Part shown: one piece after another, positions 55,865 through 63,825 of the stretch | How positions within the stretch are numbered: the first letter of the stretch is position 1 | How the letters are laid out: each line of letters opens with the position of its first letter | NCBI GenBank assembly: GCA_905221605.1 | Contig: CAJNDS010002634.1 | Location: forward strand, 804,001 to 868,000 | DNA from: Symbiodinium natans | Taxonomy: Eukaryota; Sar; Dinophyceae; Suessiales; Symbiodiniaceae | Length of the DNA stretch: 64,000 nucleotides | Direction: 5' to 3' | The notes under the pieces: generated by a model | The model's database searches: none | Told to the model about the DNA's origin: nothing | What the model saw: only the letters and a program-made list of their open reading frames with translations | Position numbers and translations under genes: made by a program

Positions 55865-55991
55865 GTTTAGGGAGATGGGTTTAGGGTGTTGCCTTTAGGG
55901 GTTCATAGGGCTTAGGACTGTAGGGATTTTAGGAGTTGGCGTTAAGGGTTTAGGGCTGTCGGGTATACAGGGCCTAGGGCTTTAGGGTTAG

Positions 55992-56085
55992 GGACGTGCC
56001 GGGGTCGGAGGCCGGGCCCAGGGGCCCTGCCTACATTCTGAAAGCAAAGCAGGGTTTTGAGAACCCCTATCTTACTGTTTTGCAG
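55992..56085 (+). CDS. exon, TTAG acceptor
   Basis: DVPGSEAGPRGPAYILKAKQ, GFENPYLTVLQ, donor CAG|GTCATG. The frame stays open to 56253, so the exon may extend. Confidence 0.5.
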
Positions 56086-56293
56086 GTCATGATTCTAAAG
56101 CCCCTACACGCTCCTCACGTAACCTGCGAAAGAAGTAGGTTTTGGAACTCAAGGTGCCGCTTCTTGCAGGCAATTACAGGAGTGTACCGCTTAACGCTGC
56201 TGAGAATTTTTGGCCATACCTCGTTTTCACCATTTGTCACCTCACCTTTATAAGGGGGTATGCCGACATCTCCGCCCATGTCTCCTTTCAAGG

Positions 56294-56463
56294 ACTTGGA
56301 GGTTCATGCTACTTATAGCTTATAACCCAATTCTAACTGCACTTATCACCCACTTACAAGCCTCTAAGTGCCCTAATGTTGTTATAATTGGGTTGTAAGT
56401 ACAGTAGTTGGGTTAAAAAGTAGTGGGGTTCAAAAGAAAGTACCGCGAATCTTCACTTCAAGT
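56294..56463. mobile_element. family A TIR element, long and decayed (A-15)
   Basis: ACTTGGAGGTTCATGCTACT and a degraded right end AAGTACCGCGAATCTTCACT. The extra 30 bp near the end is a small insertion. Confidence 0.55.
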
Positions 56464-56536
56464 ATTCTTTCTTAGAGAATGCCATCCCATCCCGAAGCCT
56501 CCCACGCTTCGCACAGATGTTGTCTTGTGCGTGTTC

Positions 56537-56760
56537 GGGTTTAGGGTTTATAGGGTTTATAGGGTTTATAGGGTTTATAGGGTTTATAGGGTTTATAGGG
56601 TTTATAGGGTTTATAGGGTTTATAGGGCTTATAGGGTTTATAGGGCTTATAGGGCTTATAGGGTTTATAGGGTTTATAGGGTTTATAGGGTTTATAGGGT
56701 TTATAGGGTTTATAGGGTTTTTAGGGTTTTTAGGGTTTTTAGGTTTTTAGGGTTCAGGCG
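56537..56760. repeat. 9-bp variant array TTTATAGGG
   Basis: About 20 units of TTTATAGGG (some CTTATAGGG), then TTTTTAGGG. As 9 is divisible by three, the array reads as VYR or IGF repeats, which are not genes. Confidence 0.95.
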
Positions 56761-56816
56761 GTTTAGGGTAGTTCCATAACCTGAAATAGCGGGAGAGGCT
56801 CAGTTTAAGTTCCTAG

Positions 56817-56907
56817 GTCGTCCGCGCCACCCCTTCGTGCCGCGACGCAGCGGGCAGCCAAGGCGGCGCCGCTGAAAGTGAAAGGCGCCGGAGGGGAGTT
56901 AAAAGAC
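56817..56907 (+). CDS. exon, Lys/Ala-rich
   Basis: After GTTCCTAG: SSAPPLRAATQRAAKAAPLK, VKGAGGELKD, donor GAC|GTTTGT. Confidence 0.45.
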
Positions 56908-57174
56908 GTTTGTTTGGGGTTTGGGGTTTGGGGTTTAGGGTTTAGGGTTCAGGTTCAAGGGTTCAGGGACAAGAGGGAGTTGAAAGGGTTGGTTCCAAAC
57001 AGGGCCCCGGCCCGTGCTGAATCTTATAGAACCCAAAACCCTTTGAACCCCAAGCCCATACCTCCTAATAAACCCAGTTCACCCCCAAAATTCACAAGCC
57101 TAAGTCACCCCCCGTAACCCCCCCAAGCCTTCAGGGTTTAGGGTTTAGGGTTGCCCTACCCGCTACCCCCCTAG

Positions 57175-57302
57175 TTACTCGGAAGCCCTTTGGTCGAATC
57201 CAAGAAGGCCTCAACGCGGATCTCTTCGAGCTTCCGCGGGGCCTGCTGGAGGGCTACCAGCGGCCTGCCTTGGTACTCATGGGACACTCCCTTGGACCCT
57301 GA
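57175..57302 (+). CDS. alpha/beta-hydrolase-like exon with GHSLG elbow
   Basis: After CTACCCCCCTAG: TRKPFGRIQEGLNADLFELP, RGLLEGYQRPALVLMGHSLG. A hydrophobic strand (ALVLM) followed by G-H-S-L-G is the nucleophile elbow of lipase/esterase-type hydrolases, with Ser as nucleophile. The frame ends at TGA 57300-57302, or splices earlier with a GA donor (G|GACCCT). The acid and His residues must lie in other exons. Confidence 0.5.
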
Positions 57303-57500
57303 AATTGGGAGTGCACACGTATTTGGAATTATTTCAAAATTTGCATAAGGTGCAATCAGGGCACCTCTTAGGGGGTACATCCTTAGGGGTACCTTTATCC
57401 CTCGACTTGTGGGGATTATGTGTTCAGTTTGGGCCCTAAAGTCAACCGGGTTTAGGGTTTAGGGTTAGGGTTTAGGGGTTCGACTCCGTGTGAGCCTCAG

Positions 57501-57606
57501 GATCTGGGCTTGCAAAGGCAAGGTGGAGCCCAGCGAGGAGAAAAACACGCCCTGGGCCTTTGGCTATAATGATGGAGCCTTGGCACCTAATCCCAAACCC
57601 TGAACC
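57501..57606 (+). CDS. exon
   Basis: After GAGCCTCAG: IWACKGKVEPSEEKNTPWAF, GYNDGALAP, then CCCAAACCCTGA. Strong coding character; could follow the hydrolase exon. Confidence 0.5.
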
Positions 57607-57816
57607 TTGAACCCGAAAAACCCTAAAACCCCATTTTTGGGCTCAGCTTGGTTGGTAGAGCAGTTTCGGCTCTTTGGGGCAGAGAATTCTCTGGCGTACG
57701 GCCAACTTACGGTGAGCCGGACAGTGTCTGCTGAACATCCGGGGTCAGGTGCGCCCTCCGGAGCAATCTAGCTCACCGGTGGCGGCTAGTTAGCTGATTG
57801 CCGCACGACGCGTGTA

Positions 57817-58029
57817 ATGGCCGCAGTGGCTCTAACCTTTGCATGCATGTGTATGGTGGTTCCTGCGATGCTTTTTACACGTGTCTATATCTCAGCGCTG
57901 CCCCACGCAAGGATGGACCTATGTCGGACGTGTCAAACTGGGTTACAAGCTCGTGCTGAACTTGAAGGCCCCGAATCCCAAAACCTCAAAGCACGCTCTT
58001 CGCCCAGGGTGATGCCTGAAACGTCCTAA
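57817..58029 (+). CDS. small protein with N-terminal hydrophobic segment
   Basis: ATG-GCC start, 70 codons: MAAVALTFACMCMVVPAMLF TRVYISALP is a signal peptide or anchor, then CRTCQTGLQARAELEGPESQ and a polar tail, TAA. No introns needed; family unknown. Confidence 0.45.
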   Translation: MAAVALTFACMCMVVPAMLFTRVYISALPHARMDLCRTCQTGLQARAELEGPESQNLKARSSPRVMPETS

Positions 58030-58165
58030 GCCTACAAGCGCCTCTGCAAGCCAACTCCAGCCCAAATTGCAGGATATGTGCGGCTGCAACTCCGGAGCTT
58101 AGAAGTAGACCGAGATCATGGGTTTTGAGGGCGTGGAGGTTTAATATTTATTTCTCCATATCCAG

Positions 58166-58387
58166 ACAGCAGTGGTGGCTGCCAAAATACATCGTACTTC
58201 CAGAATCTGTCTGCTTGATAAAGAAGCAAGTCTGCTAGATGGCTTGGTGTTGGTTGATGTGGGGTGGTCGAGACCCTACATCAAGATCCTGGCAAAGGTT
58301 CCCCATCCCTACAACCTGAGAGCCTACCCATCCCTACAACCTGAGCGCCTAAGCTTCAGAACCCCTGAGTTAAGGAAGATTCTCTAA
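58166..58387 (+). CDS. terminal exon
   Basis: After CTCCATATCCAG: TAVVAAKIHRTSRICLLDKE, ASLLDGLVLVDVGWSRPYIK, ILAKVPHPYNLRAYPSLQPE, RLSFRTPELRKIL, stop. A 24-bp tandem duplication (CATCCCTACAACCTGAG twice, 58304-58350) lies inside and keeps the frame. Confidence 0.55.
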   Translation, partial: TAVVAAKIHRTSRICLLDKEASLLDGLVLVDVGWSRPYIKILAKVPHPYNLRAYPSLQPERLSFRTPELRKIL

Positions 58388-58452
58388 TTCATTCTAAGCC
58401 GACTCTTCGGGGACCCCCCCCAAATCCCCTGTAAACCCTGATGCGCCCACAG

Positions 58453-58533
58453 GACCCCTTGAAGCCACACCGCGACAGTGGAAGCAGCTGCAACCCCATT
58501 GACGAGTCGGACCTGACCGAGCTAGTGCCATGA
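58453..58533 (+). CDS. terminal exon
   Basis: After GCGCCCACAG: DPLKPHRDSGSSCNPIDESD, LTELVP, TGA. Confidence 0.5.
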   Translation, partial: DPLKPHRDSGSSCNPIDESDLTELVP

Positions 58534-58565
58534 CGGGGGGAACCCAGATCTTCCAAAAGCCCTCT

Positions 58566-58665
58566 ACTAGGTAGGCCCTTGGGACATTTTATATTTTCCC
58601 TTATTGGGTTTCAGAGGGGTCATATTCAGGAATATTTTTCAGAGGGGTTTAAGGACCATCCTAGT
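58566..58665. mobile_element. family K TIR element (K-4)
   Basis: ACTAGGTAGGCCCTTGGGAC to TTTAAGGACCATCCTAGT. A second small inverted pair (AAGGAATAGACCCTAAT / ATTAGGGCATATTCCTT) follows at 58670-58736. Confidence 0.75.
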
Positions 58666-59418
58666 TTGCCAAGGAATAGACCCTAATTCAGAATAAGGAT
58701 CCTTAGTATGGATTCAGATTAGGGCATATTCCTTAATTCCAGGGGTTTTGGAAGATGTGGTAGCGTGGATGCTTGAGGCTTAGGGTTAGTCTCAGGGTGC
58801 TCTCTATGACCTGGCATTTAGTCGCTTTTTGTGTACTTTGTCTTGAGAAGGCTGAGGCTTCAAGGGGGGAGGGGGTTAGTAGGACTTGAGGATCTTCTTG
58901 CTGATCCGCATGGGAGAAGTCTGGCAGCTAAGGTTCGGATGGGTTTCGGCTTGAAGTTTGAGGGGTTTGGGGGTGGTTTAGGGTTTAGGGTTTAGGGTTT
59001 GGGGTTTAGGGTTTAGGGTTTAGGGTTTAGGACCACAAAATAGATCTGGAGGCGAACTGCCAGTCGAATGTAAGAGCCTGGTGAACTGGTATTTAAAATA
59101 CCCTTATAATGACAATAGGCCCCTTAAAATAGTTGCCTATGAGTAGAAAGGCTGCTGTTTCAAAGGGGAAACATCCTAAGTTTCGGGTCCCAAAACAGGG
59201 GTACCGTGGTACCCGAATACCTTGTCATCCTTACAGGTAGTATGGGGCCACCCTCTCCCTCCCCCCCCCCCTCCCTAAACCCCGATCCCAAAACCACCTA
59301 AACCCTAAACCCTAAACCCTAGACCCGAGACCCGAGACCCGAGACCCGAGACCCTAAACCCTAACCCTAAACCCCAAACGCGGGTGGAGAAAAACAAAAA
59401 CAAAACCTCTCCACCAAG

Positions 59419-59468
59419 GAGTATGCGAGGTTCCTGGGCGCCCTGCTGGAGTTGGAGCCCACGCTAGG
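59419..59468 (+). CDS. exon
   Basis: After CTCCACCAAG: EYARFLGALLELEPTL, donor GG|GTTTAGGG. Confidence 0.45.
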
Positions 59469-59924
59469 GTTTAGGGTTTAGAGGTTTCGGGTTCAGGGTT
59501 TGGGTTTAGGGTTTAGGGTTCAGTCTGGGATGTAGCTATTTTGGTTTCTGGAGGCTTTTGGGGACCAGACTTGGGTGGGGGCGGGGGCCTTTGGGTTGAC
59601 CCTTAACCCTATGGGAATTTCGAGCTCAGTTGGATTTTAGGTACGGGGTTCAGCTTTTCCGGCCCCTCGAGGCATCTTGAGGCAAGAACTTCGAGGGTTT
59701 GGGGCTTGAGGGGTTGAGGACATACAGGGTTTTAGGAGTTGAGAATTCAGGAGTACAGTGCAGGGTTCAGGGTTGAATTTGGTGTGGCACGGGGGGAGGG
59801 GGGGGGGGGGGGGCTACCGTACTCTTCATGTGCACATGCCTGTTGCTTGATGGAGTTGGACCCCGCATGACAGGTCCTTAAGGCGGGCTTGAGGCCGCAG
59901 TTGGTAGCCGAAGGCTTGAATGAT

Positions 59925-60132
59925 AATATATAGGGTCGGAATAATTACTCATAGTGTTCCCTTATGGCCTCTTTATGAATATACTCTCAAAACCCCCCCC
60001 CCCAAAACACTGTTCTAACTATTAAGGCCCCCCATAAAACCCTAACCCTAAACCCTAAACCCTAAACCCTAAACCCTAAACCCTAACCCTAAACCTAAAC
60101 CCTAAACCCCCTAATTATCAAGGCCCCTATAT
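59925..60132. mobile_element. family H element split by a CCCTAAA array (H-5)
   Basis: AATATATAGGGTCGGAATAA begins the element. At CTAACTATTAAGGCCCCCCAT (60015-60034) an array intervenes, after which CTAATTATCAAGGCCCCTAT (60111-60130) repeats the same end. The array is thus flanked by a ~17-bp direct repeat of the element's own end. Confidence 0.65.
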
Positions 60133-60141
60133 TTAGCCGAG

Positions 60142-60414
60142 AAGTTCAGTGCTGGCGGATGCTCTTGTGCCATGCGGAGGAGGGCAGAAACGACTTGTCG
60201 ACCCCTCGAGAGGTGCCCACTTGCCTTTGAAACAGGGTTTAGGGTTTAGGGTTTAGGGTTTAGGGTTTAGGGTTTAGGGTTAGGGTTTAGGGCCCCACAT
60301 GAAAATTCTGCACTTTCACAATCCCTGAAGGTTGCTAAGAAGCAATGTGCCTTTGCCGTCTTGCAACGATTTTATTTTGGTGATAAGATGGACCTGGGAT
60401 CTTGTATGGCTTGA
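60142..60414 (+). CDS. two-exon gene end with a pure telomere-repeat intron
   Basis: Exon 60142-60236 (KFSAGGCSCAMRRRAETTCR, PLERCPLAFET) and exon 60291-60414 (APHENSALSQSLKVAKKQCA, FAVLQRFYFGDKMDLGSCMA, TGA) join in phase 2. The 54-nt intron is entirely TTTAGGG-type. Four Cys in the first exon; family unknown. Confidence 0.6.
60237..60290 (+). repeat. 54-nt telomere-repeat intron
   Basis: GG|GTTTAGGG at the start, TTTAG|GG at the end; one six-base unit (TTAGGG) inside. Confidence 0.7.
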
Positions 60415-60583
60415 GTCATGAACCTCGAGCTGCTTCAGAAGTTCAGGGTCTCAGGAGGGTTTAGGGTTTAGGGTTTAGGGTTTAGGTTTAGGGTAGGGTC
60501 AGGGCTTGGGGTTAGGGCGTATAGGCATTGGCAGGAGGTTCAGGGTCAGAGCACGGAGGTCAGGGTTGGGATCCCCTTTTCAG

Positions 60584-60765
60584 GCTTGCATCTCATGCCA
60601 CAACACAAGAACAAAGCCCGAAGCCCAAGCAGATTATTCTGTACCGATCAGTTTAAAAACTATCCTGAGGTAGTTTTCGAACCCAAGGTTATCACTACCC
60701 TCTGCGAAACATATGGACTGCTGCTAAACTGATCGTTCCGACTCGTACAGGTGCAGGATAGTTAG
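60584..60765 (+). CDS. two-exon gene end across a TIR element
   Basis: Exon 60584-60640 after CCCTTTTCAG (ACISCHNTRTKPEAQADYS) joins VQDS and TAG (60751-60765) in phase 0 when 60641-60750 is removed. Confidence 0.45.
60641..60750. mobile_element. TIR element L-1 acting as intron
   Basis: GTACCGATCAGTTTA and TAAACTGATCG...CGTACAG are inverted. The termini read GTACCG...GTACAG, a ready GT-AG pair. Confidence 0.55.
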
Positions 60766-60880
60766 AGGTTTGTTGTATACACCAAAGTAGTTCAGCTGGG
60801 CTTCCTTTCTTTAAAGAACCTGTTCTTGAAGGTAGTATCGTTATCTACAAGGGGGCCCAACCGCAAACTCTAAGCTTAAG

Positions 60881-60952
60881 CGGTGGGCGCAGGAATGTTC
60901 AGGCTTCTACATGTCTCATGGTGTGCAAGCTTGGGACCCCCCTAAACCCTAA
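60881..60952 (+). CDS. exon running into CCCTAAA
   Basis: RWAQECSGFYMSHGVQAWDP, then PKP and a stop supplied by CCCTAA. Confidence 0.4.
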   Translation, partial: RWAQECSGFYMSHGVQAWDPPKP

Positions 60953-61008
60953 CCCTAAACCCTAAACCCTATTTTGGCCTTCCGGGCGGTGGAGGGTGCA
61001 GGGTTTAG

Positions 61009-61057
61009 GGAAGCTGCCAGGTCATCCACAAAGAAAGCGATACGAAGCGTTGCCAAG
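61009..61057 (+). CDS. exon with TTTAG acceptor
   Basis: EAARSSTKKAIRSVAK, donor AAG|GTGCGC. Confidence 0.45.
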
Positions 61058-61303
61058 GTGCGCACCCACCAAACCCTTTTCAAGGACTTAAAGGGGGCCC
61101 TTATGAGGGACCTTTGGGGTGATTAAGGGGGTTTAGGAGCTACTTAGGTATATAGGGACTATATAAAGTACATAATTATGCCACAAACCCCTGAACCCGT
61201 GATCACACCCCCATGAACCCTAAACCTCAAACCCCTATGCCCATAAGTCCCCTAAAATCCCATGCATCACGTAGGCCTCTCAGCCCTAGACCCTACCATG
61301 CTG

Positions 61304-61388
61304 TAGGTTTAGGGTTTAGGGTTTAGGGTTTAGGGTTTAGGGTTTAGGGTTTAGGGTTTAGGGTTTAGGGTTTAGGGTTTAGGGTTAG
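61304..61388. repeat. long telomere-type array
   Basis: About 12 TTTAGGG units. 61060-61300 upstream has a J-like fragment and decayed CCCTAAA. Confidence 0.95.
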
Positions 61389-61414
61389 GGCAAAAAAGGG
61401 TTTAGGGTTAGCAG

Positions 61415-61460
61415 GGGCAGCAAAGGCAACCCCGAACGCTGTGTTATGGTATTGGCAGAG
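61415..61460 (+). CDS. exon
   Basis: After GGTTAGCAG: GSKGNPERCVMVLAE, donor GAG|GTGTGA. Confidence 0.4.
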
Positions 61461-61668
61461 GTGTGAAAACCCTAAGCCGCTAGATTCAAGCCCTCAACTC
61501 AACTGAAGCCCTATTCGACCACAACACTCAAGCTTTGAACTCAAGTGAGGCCCAAGACAGGCCCCTAGACCACAACACCCAAAGCCTACGGAACTGTATG
61601 GGCTATGGACCTGCACCCTAAAACCCCAAACCCGAAACCTAAACCTAAACCCTAATTGCAACTCGAAG

Positions 61669-61745
61669 CTCGGGAGGTATCACTTCCGAGGCATCCTCCT
61701 GGACGGGAAAGCCCATGTCGCACCAACTCTGGACCAGGCCCAACT
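61669..61745 (+). CDS. exon with telomere-type donor
   Basis: After CAACTCGAAG: LGRYHFRGILLDGKAHVAPT, LDQAQ, donor CT|GTTTAGGG in phase 2. Convincing beta-strand pattern. Confidence 0.5.
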
Positions 61746-61797
61746 GTTTAGGGTTTAGGGGTTTAGGGTTTAGGGTTTAGGGTTTAGGGCCTACACT

Positions 61798-61900
61798 CTA
61801 CTAATTGCTTAAGAACCCAGAAATCCGAAAAATATTATTCCTTATTAAGGTAAATTTAGGGGTTATCATTTCCTTTTTTTGGGGTTCTTAAGCAAAGTAC
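61798..61900. mobile_element. family D TIR element (D-6)
   Basis: CTACTAATTGCTTAAGAACC to TTTGGGGTTCTTAAGCAAAG. First of three abutting elements. Confidence 0.7.
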
Positions 61901-61901
61901 T

Positions 61902-62045
61902 TGGCAGCCAGGTATAGTACCTTTTTCTCACCTTTTTGCTGGTTCAAGGTTCCCTTATAAAGTAACCCTCCCCCCCCCCCCCCCCCGCCCCGGCCCAAAA
62001 AAAAAGAAAACAGGCGCCCTTGTTTTAATATGTTTGCCGGGCTAC
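61902..62045. mobile_element. family E TIR element (E-3)
   Basis: TGGCAGCCAGGTATAGTACC to GTTTGCCGGGCTAC with the GGTTCAAGGTTCCCTTATAA core and a C17 run. Confidence 0.65.
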
Positions 62046-62162
62046 AAGGGGGGCCCCCTTACTATACTAACTGTAGCTAAGGGACTTATAACCTAATTTA
62101 GGATCCTTGAAACCCAATTTAGGGATCTTATAGCTCTACTGATAACTAGGGGGCCCCTCCTA
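62043..62162. mobile_element. family C TIR element, reverse orientation (C-4)
   Basis: TACAAGGGGGGCCCCC to CTAGGGGGCCCCTCCTA, running opposite to C-2 and C-3. Confidence 0.7.
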
Positions 62163-62271
62163 GGGTTAGAGAGTTTTTATCTGGAAGGGTTTAGGGTTTA
62201 GGGTTTAGGGTTTAGGGTTTAGGGTTTAGGGTTACTGGAAGGCCAGGGCTGACCGATGTATAGGCCTGGGA

Positions 62272-62423
62272 TGTTTACCTTGGGATATTCCCGCTTATGC
62301 TAGGGTTTAGGGTTTAGGGTTTAGGGTTTAGGGTTTAGGGTTTAGGGTTTAGGGTTTAGGGTTTAGGGTTTAGGGTTTAGGGTTTAGGGTTTAGGGTTTA
62401 GGGTTTAGGGTTTAGGGTTTAGG
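62272..62423. mobile_element. family B left end truncated by a long TTTAGGG array
   Basis: CTTGGGATATTCCCGCTTAT-GCTA is the B left end up to the point where intact copies read CTAACAGTCC. The sequence then changes to about 17 perfect TTTAGGG units ending near 62423. Confidence 0.7.
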
Positions 62424-62516
62424 AGTCCAGTTGCAAAAAGGGTTTAGGGTTTAGGGTTTAGCAGCTCCTTAATTGGGATATGAACTCCAAACCTTAAATT
62501 CCCTTGACCTCGTAAA

Positions 62517-62621
62517 CTTGGGATGTTCCCCCTTATACTAACAGTCCTTAGTAGGGATAATTTTTAATAGGTGGTACTAGGATCCCTACTAAGGACTGTT
62601 AGCATAAGGGGAACATCCCAC
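62517..62621. mobile_element. family B TIR element, best preserved (B-10)
   Basis: CTTGGGATGTTCCCCCTTAT, ACTAACAGTCCTTAGTAGGG, CCCTACTAAGGACTGTTAGC, ATAAGGGGAACATCCCA: near-perfect 45-bp inverted arms. Confidence 0.85.
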
Positions 62622-62658
62622 TTGGGATGTTTAGAAGCTAAGGGGCTTCTGTTTTCTT

Positions 62659-62703
62659 TGTGGCCCGGCTCACTGCGTGTGGCTGAAAGAGCCGGAGGCC
62701 TGA
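62659..62703 (+). CDS. possible terminal exon
   Basis: CGPAHCVWLKEPEA and TGA after GTTTTCTTTG; the acceptor is unclear. Confidence 0.3.
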   Translation, partial: CGPAHCVWLKEPEA

Positions 62704-62954
62704 ACCCTTACACCCGCAAAATCTCGAGATGCCCTAAGCCCTAAACCGAAAACCCTAAACCCCTAAACCCCTAAACCCTAGGCCCTAGACCCTTAATCCT
62801 GAACCCTAAACCCTAAACCCTAAACCCTACTCACCGCCTCTTCCTGGGCTCTGAGAAGTTCCCGGGCTCCTCGAACACAACGAGTCAGGCTTCGCCACTT
62901 GTGCGCTGCAGCCGACAACCCGACACCCCGAAACATCCCCAAGGCTTAGGGTTC

Positions 62955-63072
62955 GTATGGGTTTAGGGTTTAGGGTTTAGGGGTTTAGGGGTTTAGTTGT
63001 TTAGGGGTTTAGGGGTTTAGGGGCTTAGGGGCTTAGGGGCTTAGGGGTTTAGGGGTTTAGGGGTTTAGGGGT
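62955..63072. repeat. TTTAGGGG / CTTAGGGG octamer array
   Basis: About 14 octamer units, the second site of TTTAGGGG amplification besides 13853. Confidence 0.9.
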
Positions 63073-63084
63073 TCTCCTTGAGCA

Positions 63085-63153
63085 GGAGCTCTATGCCCCG
63101 GAGGCCGGGTTCCTGTTTGTCCACCTTTTTTCGGGCATTCTGCTTGCAAGGGG
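63085..63153 (+). CDS. exon
   Basis: After CCTTGAGCAG: ELYAPEAGFLFVHLFSGILL AR, donor GTTGTC. Hydrophobic, strand-like; unknown. Confidence 0.5.
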
Positions 63154-63186
63154 GTTGTCAGGGCCCCTTCTTAACGGATACTGTAA

Positions 63187-63277
63187 CTTGGGATGTTCCC
63201 CCTTATACTAACAGGGATTAAAATCGGGGGTACTATAATCCCTATTAAGGACTGTTAGTAGAAGGGGGAACATCCAA
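63187..63277. mobile_element. family B TIR element with internal deletion (B-11)
   Basis: CTTGGGATGTTCCCCCTTAT and CCCTATTAAGGACTGTTAGT, GGGGGAACATCC. The left inner arm lacks TCCTTAATA. Confidence 0.75.
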
Positions 63278-63284
63278 ACAACAG

Positions 63285-63430
63285 CTAGCACAAGCTCCTG
63301 GGCGTCGTAGCCCACGCGTCTCCTTGCAAAAAGCGGACAAGTTCAGATCACAGGCGAATCCAGGGTAAGGTTTCTGCTTTCCAGGGTTTGCAAGGGAAAA
63401 GGAAGTGGTTGGCTTGCTAGCGCTCTTCAG
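63285..63430 (+). CDS. two consecutive exons
   Basis: Exon 63285-63364 (LAQAPGRRSPRVSLQKADKF, RSQANP, donor GTAAGG) and exon 63385-63430 (VCKGKGSGWLASALQ, donor CAG|GTGTAG) join in phase 2. The intron would be only 20 nt (GTAAGGTTTCTGCTTTCCAG), itself a striking minimal intron. Confidence 0.5.
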
Positions 63431-63533
63431 GTGTAGTCTGCCTGTGCGGTCTGACGGATATTGGGGCCGACACACGCAGCAGACACTTTCACTACCTCCA
63501 ACCCTGCATCCTAAACCCTAGACCCTAAACCCC

Positions 63534-63740
63534 AGCTCACGGTCCTGCACAGGAGAAAGCCACCCTAAAGGCCTAAAACCCTAACTCCTAAACCCTGAAC
63601 CTTAGACCCTAAACCCTAAACACATCTCAACATCCTGCACAGGAGAAAACCACCCCAAAGGCCTAAAACCCTAACTCCTAAGCCCTAAACCCTAGACCCT
63701 AAACCCTAAACCCTAAAAGCATCTCAACATCCTGCGCAGG
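63534..63740. repeat. about 95-bp tandem repeat carrying a splice acceptor
   Basis: TCCTGCACAGGAGAAAGCCA, TCCTGCACAGGAGAAAACCA and TCCTGCGCAGGAGAAAACTT recur about 95 bp apart, separated by AAAACCCTAACTCCTAA and CCCTAAA units. Confidence 0.85.
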
Positions 63741-63825
63741 AGAAAACTTTGGGCGGCCAGAAAAGGACCGCGATGGCTTCGCTGGTTGGCCTCAAGGCTG
63801 ATTCACACCATGCCGGATCTTCAGG
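63740..63825 (+). CDS. exon after the third acceptor copy
   Basis: After CATCCTGCGCAG: EKTLGGQKRTAMASLVGLKA, DSHHAGSS, donor GG|GTTTAGGG in phase 2. Confidence 0.5.

Noticed and set aside
56423-56779. VYRVYR and IGFIGF repeat proteins.
   Set aside because: Read-through of the TTTATAGGG 9-mer array.
57636-57710. A tRNA-like stretch (GGTTGGTAGAGCA) and a CCATTTTTGGGCTCAGC word resembling the dinoflagellate spliced leader.
   Set aside because: No T-arm or acceptor stem follows for a tRNA. The leader match needs several indels against CCATTTTGGCTCAAG, so chance cannot be excluded.
62300-62423. A chromosome end.
   Set aside because: Arrays occur in both orientations throughout, are under about 130 bp, and are followed by exons and elements, so they are interstitial.
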